Shown here: positions 1 through 10,672 of the stretch, one piece after another | Position numbering within the stretch: the first letter of the stretch is position 1 | Layout of the letters: every line of letters begins with the position of its first letter | Assembly: GCA_020746995.1 (NCBI GenBank) | Contig: JAGPXD010000004.1 | Span: 4,216,001 to 4,280,000, forward strand | DNA: 64,000 bases | Source of the DNA: Plectosphaerella cucumerina | Lineage: Eukaryota > Ascomycota > Sordariomycetes > Glomerellales > Plectosphaerellaceae | Direction: 5' to 3' | Made by a program: the position numbers and the translations under genes | Notes under the pieces: generated by a model | What the model saw: the letters and a program-made list of their open reading frames with translations, nothing else | Told to the model about the DNA's origin: nothing | The model's database searches: none

Positions 1-240
1 GCTTTTGAGGAGCCGGGCGATGTCCTCAGCCTCTTTGCTGGGCAATACATGCGCGCTCTCCGCATCTCCGCCGGTGGTGCTGACAATGGCAGCAGATACA
101 TCTTGCTGGGTCATGGCTGCCGGATTCACAGCTGTATCTGCGGCGGCTGGGGGTCCAAAATAATTGACAATGGTGCCCATTGATGGCTGTAGGTTCTCAA
201 AGGGTTGCGGCGAGGTGAGTGTGTTGTCGGGGCCCGCCAT
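1..240 (-). CDS. 5' end of an unrecognised gene, running off the window
   Basis: Reading leftward from an ATG at 240 the frame stays open for 80 codons to the window edge. The product begins MAGPDNTLTSPQPFENLQPS and is rich in Ala, Thr, Pro and Ser, without a signal peptide or membrane segment in the visible part. Upstream (243-400) the DNA is a purine-rich run, which is a CT-rich leader in the gene's own orientation, as is common in filamentous fungi. I do not recognise the protein. A start further upstream or an intron in the visible part cannot be excluded. Confidence 0.5.
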   Translation of the reverse strand, partial: MAGPDNTLTSPQPFENLQPSMGTIVNYFGPPAAADTAVNPAAMTQQDVSAAIVSTTGGDAESAHVLPSKEAEDIARLLKS

Positions 241-989
241 CTGAGAAGGGAAGATGGAGGGAAGATGGAGGGGGAGATGAAGGGGAAGATGGGGGGGAAG
301 ATGTAACAATGAGGAGCGTGAATAAGGTGGAAGGTGACTGGGGAAGGGGAAGGAGGGGAACCATTTTGATCGAGGAGTTGATCCTAGGAAGGTAGGGGGA
401 CTTGATTCACTTTCGATCTCATCATGCACTTGCCCGCAACCTGCCTTTGTTGCCTGACCATCTTCTGCAATTCTCAGCAGCTTCCCTGCGGCCTTGCCAC
501 TCCTTCAGGCTCTTTCTTTAAGGAGACAAGTAGTTTTGACTGCAATCAGTTGGCAGCAGGCAAGGTCATTAATCAGGCCCTCAGTTACTCCAACCATAGC
601 GAGGTAAAAATTACTCGTTTATGGCGGCTTTTACGATGAACAAGTTGTAAACGGGATCACGGTCCTTTGGACAGTGCGTGTCGAACACCATTTCAGGGGC
701 AGTGGCTTTGTGTAGTGCTGATGGCCGTTGTCTTATCTCTGGCCTTATCAATCACACTGTGTCTGGATGTTGGTTGACTCCCTCCCCAACCAGACGCCCA
801 CAGCTCGTCTTCAACACTCCCGTCAGGTCTTCATTCAAGAGAGCAGAATGTTCTTTTTATTCTCTATTAGCGCTCGATCGATTAATACACCGCTCTCGAT
901 AATCTAACAAGGGGAGACCCCCAACAACATCTGCCCTGCCCCCAAACCTGAATCATGTCGTTCGACACCCAAACACTGAAACCCATCGG
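241..989. other. Intergenic, with purine-rich simple repeat
   Basis: Positions 243-360 carry imperfect GAAGATGGAGG-type repeats, probably the CT-rich leader or promoter of the leftward gene. The rest shows only short open frames without family features. The minus-strand kinase-like gene ends at 990, so part of this stretch is its 3' UTR. Confidence 0.6.
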
Positions 990-3092
990 TCAAGCCTCAA
1001 GTGCCTCGCGAGCTTTGGTGACCTTGTAGCCCAGGTCTGAGTACATATCCTCCACGTCTTTCCATACGATATGCATCGGTGCAGATATGCGGTCAAAGGT
1101 CTTCCGGAGGGTCGCTTCTGCTGCCCTCTGCCTCTGCACCGACCGATCTTCACTGCCCTTTCTCTGCAATCCTGAGCCTGAGCCTGAGCCTGAGCCGCCT
1201 GAGCCCAGAGCCGCTGGATGACTCTGGGCCCGGGTCATGGTGGCTGCGATGTTCTCTACCCGACGTTCGGTGCGCTTGCCTGGAGACGCGATGCTCCACA
1301 AGTCGAGAGGCAGCGAGGTGCGCGGCTTGGCGGGTTTGCTGAGGCCGCTGTCAGGGCCCTCCGGCATATCTTTCGACTCCATCTCCTCATCGGCAGGTCG
1401 GAATTCGCTCCAACGGGCCTCGTACATGTCCAGCGCCGTGGGATCAAGACTGAACAGATGGTTCCGGAACTCTTCGCGCATGAGCTTCGCATCGCAGTCG
1501 ACGAACCATTCAGCACAGTCCTTATCCTGTCTCAAGTCCAATTCGGAACGAGTGGGATCCGTCAAGTCGTCATTGTCGCCATTAGGGCCGGGTCCCTCCA
1601 CCACTTTTGGATAGAAGTCGACAAGGTAGGGGGGCACGAAGACGATCTGCTCCCAATCGATCACTGCCACTGGCTCTTTGGTGTTGCTTTCGACCAGGAC
1701 ATTGTTGACAGACATGTCCCAGGCGAAGAGCCGACAGCTCGAGGGGTCTGCCCTCAGGTCCTGTCGGATCATGTCGAACTCGGCCGCTTCGAGAGCACGC
1801 TTCAAGTGTACCGCGTCCTCTGTGGCGTGATCAAATTCGTTGATCTCATTGTTCGTCGTCTTGTTGACTTTGACATGGTAGGGCCATCCGCCAAGCCAGC
1901 AGACTCTGGGGTCGAGAGGACCGCCAATCCGGGCCTCGGTCTTGGCCATCCACTCTGCCCTTATGCGAGCGTCATCCTCTCTAAGTTGTCGAAGGGTCCT
2001 GCCAAGACGCCACCACGCATCATGGACCGCCTCTGCCATCTCCGAACGAGCCCGCTGGCGGTCATCACCAATCTCGAGACGGTGCATGTCAAGGATAGCG
2101 TCGATGAAAGCTGCAACCGATGGGTAGGGGCCTCGGTTGAAATCGTACTCGGTCCTCCAGTCGCTGTTAAACATGTCGCCTACGACAGGGCCGAGGCAGT
2201 AAACCAGAGAGCTGATCGGGCCAACCAGGACGGGACCGCTGCGTGGGATTTTGGCAGTTGCCAGGAATGTCACCCCATCATTGCTGGTCGAGTTCTGACG
2301 CTGCACCGGTAGGTCGTCTTCGAAGTACAGGCTGCCGATGGAGTTGAAGCACAGTTGGCTCAACTGGTGAGTCCAGTCGGCCACTTGTCGCGCCATTTTG
2401 AGCTTCTGCTCGATGGACGCGTCGTACTCCACAGCTCTAAACGTCGAGGCGCCCTCGATCATCTCCATCAGAATCCACTCATGTCCAAGGGCGTTGTCGG
2501 AGGATGCGTCGTATGCGTAGACCCGAGGAACAGGGACGCTGGTGTGCTGTCGGACGTAGGACATGGTTGCAACCTCGGATGCCGTCTTGTAGAATGGGCA
2601 AGCGGGAAGTGCCACGCGAAAGACGTAGCTTGGACAAGCCAAAGTCTCAGAGCCATCTACTCCAACTTGAGGCTGGCTTTGGCAGTCATCTCGGCGGCGA
2701 ACCTGGAAGACTTTGTGGTACCCTCCGCTGCTGAGGAACTCGACCTGAGGGTCATGACCAAGGCCGAGGTCTTTGAGGAAGGGGTTGAGGACAGTGCAGA
2801 TGTATTTGATCTGTGGAGGGTTGGGCCATTCCATGATGTAGTACTGGTCCACGTTGTGGAATTGCCACTCGATATGATGCATGTCTTCAGCCTTCGGAGT
2901 CGGCATCTCGGGGGGCTCGGATGGCGACTCGGTCTTGTTTGCGAGGGGCAATGCGCTCAAGGATGTTGGCGATGAGCTCTGTGTTCTCAAACCTGGCGTC
3001 TCGGATGAAGCTTGCTTCGTGACTGTGGGCAAATTGGATGAGGTTGGGGCGAGAGCTGAAGCGGCCCCTGAAGCTGTGCTGAACGAAGACAT
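990..3092 (-). CDS. Aminoglycoside-phosphotransferase (APH) fold kinase-like protein
   Basis: Intronless, 700 codons. The N-terminal 90 residues are low-complexity Ser/Thr/Pro. The APH/choline-kinase-type fold follows: a glycine-rich loop (GGYHKVFQV, about residue 120), a hinge (ILMEMIEG), a catalytic loop (AWDMSVNNVLV, about 457) and a metal-binding DWE (VIDWEQI, about 476). The usual catalytic loop of the family is HxDxxxxN; here the aspartate and asparagine are present but the histidine position is Ala. A Gly/Ser run near the C-terminus comes from a hexamer repeat at about 1170-1198. Fungal genomes carry many such proteins and their substrates are mostly unknown. The start follows a short A-rich stretch and no better downstream ATG precedes the domain. 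Family confident; function unknown. Confidence 0.85.
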   Translation of the reverse strand: MSSFSTASGAASALAPTSSNLPTVTKQASSETPGLRTQSSSPTSLSALPLANKTESPSEPPEMPTPKAEDMHHIEWQFHNVDQYYIMEWPNPPQIKYICTVLNPFLKDLGLGHDPQVEFLSSGGYHKVFQVRRRDDCQSQPQVGVDGSETLACPSYVFRVALPACPFYKTASEVATMSYVRQHTSVPVPRVYAYDASSDNALGHEWILMEMIEGASTFRAVEYDASIEQKLKMARQVADWTHQLSQLCFNSIGSLYFEDDLPVQRQNSTSNDGVTFLATAKIPRSGPVLVGPISSLVYCLGPVVGDMFNSDWRTEYDFNRGPYPSVAAFIDAILDMHRLEIGDDRQRARSEMAEAVHDAWWRLGRTLRQLREDDARIRAEWMAKTEARIGGPLDPRVCWLGGWPYHVKVNKTTNNEINEFDHATEDAVHLKRALEAAEFDMIRQDLRADPSSCRLFAWDMSVNNVLVESNTKEPVAVIDWEQIVFVPPYLVDFYPKVVEGPGPNGDNDDLTDPTRSELDLRQDKDCAEWFVDCDAKLMREEFRNHLFSLDPTALDMYEARWSEFRPADEEMESKDMPEGPDSGLSKPAKPRTSLPLDLWSIASPGKRTERRVENIAATMTRAQSHPAALGSGGSGSGSGSGLQRKGSEDRSVQRQRAAEATLRKTFDRISAPMHIVWKDVEDMYSDLGYKVTKAREALEA

Positions 3093-3986
3093 AGCTGAAG
3101 GGGTAGCAAGTGGGCGCCTAATCTGGCTCCAAGGTAGTAGGCCAAGCTGGTCGTGGTACTCTCTGCTCTAGAAATTGGCGTGTTGTAGGAGTCAGACTTT
3201 TGTGGTGGAAAACGGCTCAGGGAGAAGAAGGTTGTTTGCTACCAGGCGAGTTGCTACCCGGACCCCTATTCACTGCGAAACACGTGAAATGGGCATTCGG
3301 TGGGGAACACTACAGTGGAGGCAGTTACACCTCCACGGGTGGAAATACTCGATTCACCTGAACAAAGAGAATTGGTATGGAGTGACCGGATTTTACTTGG
3401 GTACCCTCTCATGACTACCTTCCTCAGGTCGGGGGTTGTATATTCACTACCTACCTACTGAAAGTAATAGAGCTGATTCGGAAGGTATCCACATTCGTAG
3501 CACTACTCTTACTAGGTATTATTTGTATACCGAACTGCATGCATTGGTGAAATCGACGCAGGTGGACAGTGCCGTACTTTCCCTGACTTTGAGGACATTT
3601 ATGAACAGCCCGTGCAGTGAAGTCGATCTTTGCTGGTGAATTCGAGTTGCATGAGGACAAACAATCGTCAATATGCAGCCTTTACCAACCACACTCTTCC
3701 TGGAAATGGAAGAACAATTGACTACTGCCCGTACCATCTGGATGGAGTTGCCCTTCCCGATAGCTGCCTTTTCGGTCACTGGAAGCCAAGTGAATCGCAC
3801 TGGAGACCAGAGCTCGCTCTCTCAGGAAGACAGACGTATATAATTCCTGATTTTGCTCTTGTCTTCTCTCTGGACTCCTTTGAACTCAAGCAGAACAGCC
3901 TCACCTCTTCTCGCAATCGCATAACACACAAGTCTCGTACACCACGAAGCAGTGTCCTCTCTTGTCAGCCCCTGAAATCAGTCAAC
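3093..3986. other. Intergenic with possible TATA-type promoter
   Basis: No frame with family features. A TATATAA-like motif lies at about 3837-3843, about 150 nt before an ATG in good context at 3987, followed by a C/A-rich leader-like stretch. This suggests a promoter for the doubtful gene that follows. Confidence 0.35.
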
Positions 3987-5377
3987 ATGTTGCGAGAGGC
4001 TGAATGGTTCAGTAAGACCAGAAGGGAGGCGGCTAGCGTCCTCGCAGCCCTCGACCCCGAGTCTCTCACCAGGTGTCTCACCAGAGGAATCTCGACCACT
4101 GGAACATCCAACCCTGGATGGCGCCTGGATACACAGGGTTACGTCAGTTATTTGTCCCTTGTAGTTCCGAATCTGGAGGAGAAGTTCTAACGAAGGTCAT
4201 CGTCTCAGATCACCAACCCTCCGGCCTTCAACATTCAGCTGCAGCCGAACCGTGACAGGAAGAGGTCCGGCAGGAACAGGAGGAACTCGACCAGCAAAAC
4301 CGACATGCACGGCACCTCGGCTGCGTGCATCATCGTCGCAGAGGCCTTCACGGAGATCGACACGGCTGATGTGAAGGAAGGGGCCAGGAAGATTGGCCAA
4401 ACGATGAAGGATGCCCTTCTTCTGTCTTTCGAGAAGAGTTCGAGTGAGGATTCGACTGGAGTTGTCAATGTCCACATCGACGGAGCTGGTGTTATACATA
4501 CGAAAGACACCGCGCCTTTCAGCAGCACATGTGTGCACAAGAGGGCCAGGGGACTCTCCTGCACTACCTGCGCTACCATCAAGGAGGACAACTAGGCCCT
4601 TGGATAGGTGTACCTACCTCGGCAGCAAGAGTTAGACGGAGGAAACAGCAAGAGGCAGAAGGAGGAGAGATGAACGCGAGGTCGCTGATCTGGCGATCGT
4701 TTGGGGAAGCTGGGGCCACGAGGCCTCTAGGAAGGAAGGTAATCGAGATGCCTTGAAGACGCATCGAGATACCTCGGAGACGGATCATGATACCACGAAG
4801 ACAACCCAAGATACCCCGAATACAAACCAATAAACCATAAAAGCCAAATCAAGACCCTTCATACGTGATTTGAAGGTGGAGTGAGAGAGTCTTGGCGAGC
4901 TGGGGGAGGAAGGCCATTCAAGCAGGAGCCCAGCAGTGACGCCACCAATCCAGTCCGCCTCCAAAGTCCTCGAAGTCGCCCTGAGCAAGCAAGCTAAGCT
5001 CGAGTCTTCTGTTGCCGCGATGAAGGCTAGTCTCTCTGCCCTCCACTCCGATATCGAGACTAGTCTGGACGCCAGTCAGACCAGACTTGCCATTATCACG
5101 GAGCAGAATAAGCGCATCCTCGCGGTCGTAGCACATTAAGGTAGGTCGTGGAGATGGCTTCCTCGGCAAAAGGTGCGTTGTGGTCAGCCTATACAAAGAG
5201 TAGATATCAATTCTGAGTGCGGGATATCGAAGAGATCGCCTCGACTGACAGGTTGCAGGTTGGACCTGCGGTGAACTTCCAGGTTGTTGATGTGGTGGTG
5301 CCCGATCTGACCAAGCTGAGGCGAGGAAGCATCATCGAGGCTCGCTCATTAAGAAGACCACATAAATCGAGCAACTA
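3987..5377 (+). pseudogene. Coding-like region, probably a degenerate or multi-intron gene
   Basis: Several open pieces look protein-like but could not be joined. From the ATG at 3987 a 67-codon frame begins MLREAEWFSKTRREAASVLA. A piece at about 4305-4592 contains EAFTEIDTADVKEGARKIGQ. A piece at 4636-4830 ends in four tandem 7-residue repeats. A coiled-coil-like piece at 4883-5137 contains SKVLEVALSKQAKLESSVAA, of the kind found in N-terminal domains of some fungal regulatory proteins. A last piece runs from about 5258 (VGPAVNFQVVDVVVPDL) to a stop near 5377. Stops at 4188, 4593, 4633, 4828, 4882 and 5138 separate them. Either introns join the pieces or this is a decayed gene. I cannot name the family. 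Confidence 0.3.
4744..4827 (+). repeat. Four imperfect 21-bp tandem repeats
   Basis: Four consecutive 21-nt units read in one frame as RDALKTH, RDTSETD, HDTTKTT and QDTPNTN, with a stop soon after. The period is a multiple of three and the GA-T-CC / GAAGAC core is kept in each unit. The open minus-strand frame through the same bases also repeats (RGI-type), so frame alone does not settle coding. Confidence 0.6.
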
Positions 5378-6165
5378 GACGCCTGTGTATCCATGGTTGA
5401 GACCAGCCGGTGAAGACAAGCTATGTCAAGTCCTCGGCATTCTGGCTAGACGCAGCATATTTTGTGTTTTGATGGATGGTTGACTTGGGATGGCCCGAGG
5501 CCGCCGTTCGACGTTCTGTCAAGAGATGAATGATGAGGTCTTGATCGATTCGGAGAATGCTATTGATGGCATGCGACTTGAAGGGTGGAAAACGCTCACG
5601 ACAATTCAATGCTTGAGATGTTGTATGTCTGGAAGTGGACGACCAAGAGGACCGTCGTGGTCGGGAATGAAGTCAGGGGCAGACCGCGGAAGGGCACGGG
5701 CCTCTTTTTGGTCAACAGCACTCCCTCTGTACAGTGTGCAGTCCGCCCAACTCTCACTGTGAACGGGAGACCCAACGGGCCCCGCAAAACCTGTCCGTCC
5801 CCAGGCCATCCGGAATCCGGGGAAGTCGCGACTGGACTGTGGCAGTGATGTGATAACGGTTCTGGTACGGTTCACTGACTACCTTTGCATCCCTGCCTTG
5901 GTACCTGCCTAGAGTCCACCGAGGCAGGTATTGAAGACGGCAGCCTCGAGAACAGAAGTACCCGAGAGCAGCCGCCGTGTCCACGCAACGTCCTCCCAGC
6001 AGGCACCCATGTTGCTTCTTCGTTGCCACGAATGAGCCCACCCGTCTCACCATCTTCAACGCACCGCAACACATATCCAGACCACGGCTGAGTCTGTCGG
6101 CTGAGAATACACCACCAACCTCGGATCACCCAAAAAGCCATCGCAGCCATCCAAGACCGGAATCT
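5378..6165. other. Intergenic; nothing clear
   Basis: Short overlapping open frames occur on both strands around 5490-5850, without codon bias, motifs or splice signals that would support a gene. The last 200 bases are C/A-rich and lie directly before the ATG at 6166, so they are probably leader sequence. Confidence 0.5.
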
Positions 6166-6579
6166 ATGGTCGACCAGGACCCAGAGCCCTCGTGGCTCAG
6201 CTACTTCTCCAGCTATGCACTTTCCGCAGAGTACCCCGCGGTCCTCAGGTACATCTCGGGGGCATTTGTACGTGAGACGAATCGAACCTGTGGTCTATCA
6301 ACTAACTTGCGCCAGGCCATACTGGGGCTAATGTTAATCCTCCCCTTCGTGTTCCTCATACTTCTGGACCTTCTCATCTGGGCCGTCCGAGCCTGTTGGA
6401 CAAGAGGGTCGCCACAGGCACTTGAAGCAGCCGCACAAGCCGGGCCGGCAGGCGATGGGATAGGGGACAATTTAGTCTCCGACACTCGAGATGAGTATGC
6501 TCTGCCTTCCGGGACGCAACAGCGTGCCGAGGGAGGCGCATATCGAAGAGCGCACGCAGGCAGCAGAGGGGACGGCTGA
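6166..6579 (+). CDS. Small single-pass membrane protein, unknown function
   Basis: Two exons, 6166-6267 and 6316-6579, give 121 residues. The 48-nt intron has a GTACGT donor, a CTAAC branch site and a CCAG acceptor. It is a multiple of three without a stop, so it can be misread as coding. Removing it joins YISGAF to AILGLMLILP and makes one uninterrupted hydrophobic helix (about residues 34-56). A short N-terminal tail precedes it and a Gly/Ala/Gln-rich hydrophilic tail follows. No signal peptide cleavage site is evident, so a signal-anchor topology is likely. I do not recognise a named family. The clean intron and context make a real gene likely. Confidence 0.6.
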   Translation: MVDQDPEPSWLSYFSSYALSAEYPAVLRYISGAFVRETNRTCGLSTNLRQAILGLMLILPFVFLILLDLLIWAVRACWTRGSPQALEAAAQAGPAGDGIGDNLVSDTRDEYALPSGTQQRAEGGAYRRAHAGSRGDG

Positions 6580-6868
6580 AGATTCGGGCTCGCGAACGGG
6601 AGACTTTCTAAGAGCAGATGCATCGCAGAAGTGGCCGGGGTGTAATATGAGCTTTCCACTGGCATGATTCTTTGATGCGAAACTTGTTGGTCGTTATTTG
6701 TCACATCCGTTTATCGCAAGGCTGAGAGATGCCGCCGCGGTCCACTTTAACTTTGAACGTAGGTACTGCAGCGTCTAGCACCTCCAACCACGACACCTCA
6801 ACGCACCCAACACTTCCACCCGACTCTCCAACGTCTCCCTCTCCCTCCGAACCACACAGACCGAAACA

Positions 6869-7897
6869 ATGCCGCAAGATCCAAACCTCTACGGGCAGCC
6901 CCCGCCCAAGAAGCGAAAGGGCAACATGGCCCTCTCCAGCTCCCTCGACTTTACCGCCCAACTCACCTCCCTCATGTCCTCCTCAACAGGCCCCTCCTCG
7001 ACCTCCTCCGCCCGACCCCGCAAGAGCGCAAACACCACAAAACCCATCACACCCTTGAGCCGAAAAGCCCGCGCCGACCGCGACGCCAAAGACACCAAGC
7101 TCGTCCTGAAAGATGCCCCCGGCGAAGACGAGGCCGAAGTCCTCGCCCGCACACGGCGAAAGATGGAAGCAAAAGCCCGCCTCTATGCCGCCATGAAGCG
7201 CGGGGACTACGTACCCAAAGAAAACGAGGCCGCCCCCCTCGTCGACTTTGATCGCAAATGGGCCGAGACCAAAGACGACCCCGCCGCCGCCGACACCTCC
7301 TCCGGCGAAGACGACGACGACGACGACCACCACCCCGCCTCCGAAGACAAGCCCGACACGGAACTGATAGAATACGAAGACGACCTCGGCCGCACCCGCC
7401 TCGTCACCCGCGCCGAGCGCGACCGTCTCGAGCGCCAACGCCGCCGCGGCCTCCTCGGCGCCGAAGAGCTCGAGCGCATGTCCGCCCGCCCCGCCGCCCC
7501 CTCGAACCTCATCTACGGCGACACGATCCAGACCCTCGCCTTCGTCCCGGAAGACGAAGAGAAAATGGAAGCCATCGCCCGCAAGCGCGACCGCAGCGCC
7601 ACGCCCCCGGACCAGAAACACTACGACGCCGACAGCGAGATCCGCAACCGCGGCACCGGCTTCTTCAAGTTCAGCAAGGACGAGGAGACGCGCCTCGCGC
7701 AGATGACCAGTCTAGAAGAGGAGCGCGCGCGGACAGAGGCGCGGCGGCGCGAGCAGGACGACGCAAAAGCCGCGAGGCGGAAGGAGATCGAGGACCGGCG
7801 GAGAGACCTGGAAGCGAGGCGGGCCAAGAAAATGGCCGACAGCTTCCTGGACGGCCTCGCCGCCGACCTGGGCACAAAAGAGCCGCCGCCGACGTAG
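6869..7897 (+). CDS. CCDC174-family protein (coiled-coil, mRNA-processing associated)
   Basis: Intronless, 342 codons. An N-terminal Lys-rich stretch (PPKKRKG) could be a nuclear localisation signal. The pattern follows animal CCDC174: a helical KMEAKARLYAAMKRGDY segment (about 95), an acidic stretch, the EYEDDLGRTR motif (about 170), then the segment HYDADSEIRNRGTGFFKFSK before a long Arg/Glu/Lys coiled coil to the C-terminus. Animal CCDC174 is a nuclear protein linked to the exon junction complex, which makes a role in nuclear RNA processing plausible here by inference. The ATG at 6869 lies in good context (acaATG) and keeps the whole conserved region. Codon use is strongly C-ending, like the rest of the window. 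Confidence 0.8.
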   Translation: MPQDPNLYGQPPPKKRKGNMALSSSLDFTAQLTSLMSSSTGPSSTSSARPRKSANTTKPITPLSRKARADRDAKDTKLVLKDAPGEDEAEVLARTRRKMEAKARLYAAMKRGDYVPKENEAAPLVDFDRKWAETKDDPAAADTSSGEDDDDDDHHPASEDKPDTELIEYEDDLGRTRLVTRAERDRLERQRRRGLLGAEELERMSARPAAPSNLIYGDTIQTLAFVPEDEEKMEAIARKRDRSATPPDQKHYDADSEIRNRGTGFFKFSKDEETRLAQMTSLEEERARTEARRREQDDAKAARRKEIEDRRRDLEARRAKKMADSFLDGLAADLGTKEPPPT

Positions 7898-8416
7898 AGA
7901 TCGACGGCGCCGGGCCCCTACAGATGAACATGCCCACCTCGTGACACCTGCACGCACGCAACTGAACCAAGTCTTGCGGACCTTTAAGCGTTTCAATTAT
8001 CTCACGGTGCCTACAGTGTCTATCTTCGGGACCAAAGAGTCCCCGTGCTTTCCAAAATCGCAGTCAAGAGTCGCCCAATCAGTCGTCGCAACAGTATTCG
8101 TGGGCCGACAATGTGCCCAAAAAAAAAAGACCCGACGTGTTCTTGAACCCCCATAAGTTTCCCATCCTTGAAACGCCCGTACCCAGATAAAAAAGAAGTG
8201 ACCGCACAAGTGACGGCTACGAGATACAATCGTCGCGCCAGAAGAAGAGCGCCAAGACATGACATGATGGGAGGCCATGGAACCCCTGATAAAAGGCCCG
8301 CCTCCCGTGTAAACGCCGTATCGCGTGCTGGGAGCCCTAGGCCCCAGCGGCTAGATGCTTCTTGAATATATAAGAGAGGAAATGATCAGACAGATGGTGG
8401 AATGATAAATGTCCAA
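7898..8416. other. Convergent intergenic spacer
   Basis: Lies between the ends of two convergent genes. It contains several A-rich runs (for example about 8117-8126) and ATAAAA-type sequences that could serve 3' end formation on either strand. No supported gene. Confidence 0.5.
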
Positions 8417-10672
8417 TCACCTGAACCACCACATGCAGCCGCACTCGCTCAGATGGGTATACTTCCCATCCTCTTGCCTCGGTAGCACGGCAGCCGCCGT
8501 GCCATCAATCGGAAGGGCGCTTGGCTCCTCGAACCGGTAGGCCACCAGGCGCTGGTTCTCGATGATGTTGACTTTGATGGGCTGGCCGTTGGCGTCATAC
8601 ACGGGCTTCGAGCTAATGCCGTCTTCGCAAATCTCGACCTGCTGGCAGACTGCGGCGCGCGAGTCGTCGTCGGAAAGACGGCTCTCCTCGATCTTGATGA
8701 TGTTCGGGTATGGCGGTGCAGCGATCCTCGGGGGCCTGCTCGTTGCCACTGGTGGCGCGACGCTGACGGTCTCTGAGAAGGCCTGGTTGTCCGGTGGGGA
8801 AACGGCCGACGACGTGGCAGCGGAGGGTGTGGTGCTGCTTCCACCAGTGGAGCCCCGGTTCCTGGAAAGGCTGTTTGTCTGGTACGGGTAGATGAAGATC
8901 TCCAGCATGGTCCCTGGCCATTCGCAAATCCAGGGCCTGTCACCAACCTGAGCGCCGATGACGCCGGCACGTCGGAAACCTGAGGTGGGGTCATCCAAGA
9001 CGAAGCCGCGCCGTTTGTTGGACGAGCCGACGTTGGGGAAGCGGTCCTCGGCGATGATGACAGTCTTGTTGTATACAAAGTGGCCGAACCAGGCAGGGCC
9101 CAGTTCCAGCTCGGCCGTGTCCTTGACCAGCCGCATCTGGATGGGGTCTTCGATGATCGGTGGTTGTGTTCCCCACGTGTACAGGTCGGATGGCGACGAG
9201 TTGTTGGAGAGGAAGAGTTGCAGAACATAATCAGCAACGGGCGAGGCATCTTGAAGGGATGCCAGCGTCATGGAGTAAATCTCGAAAGGAACATTGCAGG
9301 TCCATGCCTGAGCCTGGCTGGTGTCATTGAAACAGGTCGTCGGGGCTTGAGACTCGATCAATGGAGGCAGGCTGAAGGTGCCCTCGACGAGCGGCGGAAG
9401 GCCTGGGGGAGGCGTTGCCAGGGGAATAACGTCTGAGGTGGTGGTTGTGGTGCCACCGGTAGCGGGGAAGGGATCTTCGTCGGGCTTATTCTTTTTCCCA
9501 TCGCCCTTAGCAAGCAAGGTACCAATGACGGCGCCAAGAACGATTCCCCTGGTATTATGTTAGCATGGTGGAAGTGACACGAGTACACGAAGGAAGGGGA
9601 CATACATGATGAGAAGTGCGACGGCGACCAGACATACGGCCCAGTATGGCACAATGCCCCACATGCGCTTCTTCGCACGTGTCTGCCAGCGGGCACGTTG
9701 CTGCTTTTCGTTGTAGGCCTCGGCGGCTGTGTTAATTTCGTGCTGGCTGACGACTTCCGAAGTCACGCTGCGGGTAGAGAGGCGCGACTGTGCCGGGGGA
9801 AGAGGGAGGTCGTCCCGCGACTCATACTCGGGGTTCCGAGTGGCCAGGCCGATGCCGCCGGCACCGGGAATGGCCGGGGTTGTGCGTAGAGTGGACGGAC
9901 CGTCTATCGGGTCGGCGACGTGGGCAGCAACCTCTGTTGTTTTCGCAATGTAGGCGACGTCAGGATACCTTGTGTAGGGTGGCAGTTCCTCGGTGTGGCC
10001 AAGAGGTCCGATGAGATCGGCAGCGTCCTCGCCATCAGGTCCGATTCTTCTTTGGTAGTTGTCTGGTCTCCCGAAGCCAACAGTCACCTCACTACTGTCA
10101 CTCGTCTCGGTAGCCTGCGTGTAGAGGCCGTACGGGTGCGTTGGCCGTTGGGGGCCCTGGTAGGAGCGCTCCGAAACGGGTGCGGTTGTCGAAGTAGCCA
10201 CGCTCATTGTCCTCTGGGGATACATCTGATAGGGATGAGACGGTCCTGACGATCCTTGATATGGGCTGACGGAACGAATGACGGGCGAATCAACCGAGCC
10301 GGCGCCGGAGGAGGCACGGGACAGACGCGAGACATTGGTGTGGACGAGCGGGCCGTCGTGGCGGAGTGCTAGATGGTCTACTGCCCGAGGAGGTTTGGCG
10401 ACGCTGGACGGCCGATTGGGCATCTGAGGCTGGGCACTGGACGTGGCCGAGGTTGGTGGGATCGATGATATCGGGGCCGCAGTATGGGATTGACTGTAGG
10501 AAGATGAAGCGGCATGGTTCGAGGTTGAATCGGAGATGGGTGGCCTGAAACCGTCGGCGATTGCATAGGCGGTCGGGTCGTACTCGTCGTCGGTATCGTC
10601 GCGGGTGGTCGTCGAGGAGCGGACAGACAGCCTCCGCTCCACGTCGGAGCCATTCCCGTTAGATGACTGCAT
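8417..10672 (-). CDS. Single-pass membrane protein with large extracytoplasmic domain (DUF7820-like)
   Basis: Two exons on the minus strand, 10672-9606 and 9548-8417, give 732 residues. The 57-nt intron has GTATGT, GCTAAC and CCAG. The join restores one long hydrophobic segment (about 337-369) ending in a glycine-spaced stretch (GIVLGAVIGTLLA). Before it lies a 330-residue Ser/Pro/Arg-rich disordered region; after it a Pro/Thr linker and a folded domain (about 400-550) with conserved-looking Cys and Trp (TCFNDT, WTCNVPFEIYSM, PAWFGHFVYN, RPWICEWPGTMLEIFIYPY), then Pro/Ser-rich sequence and a C-terminal ECGCMWWFR. With no signal peptide it should be type II, N-terminus in the cytosol. I recall such ascomycete proteins under the label DUF7820, but that name is from memory. 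Function unknown. Confidence 0.75.

Noticed and set aside
166..240. GTIVNYFG in the first gene as a possible amyloid signalling motif of fungal NLR partners
   Set aside because: Too short and not a match to a motif I can state precisely; no NLR or partner gene is visible.
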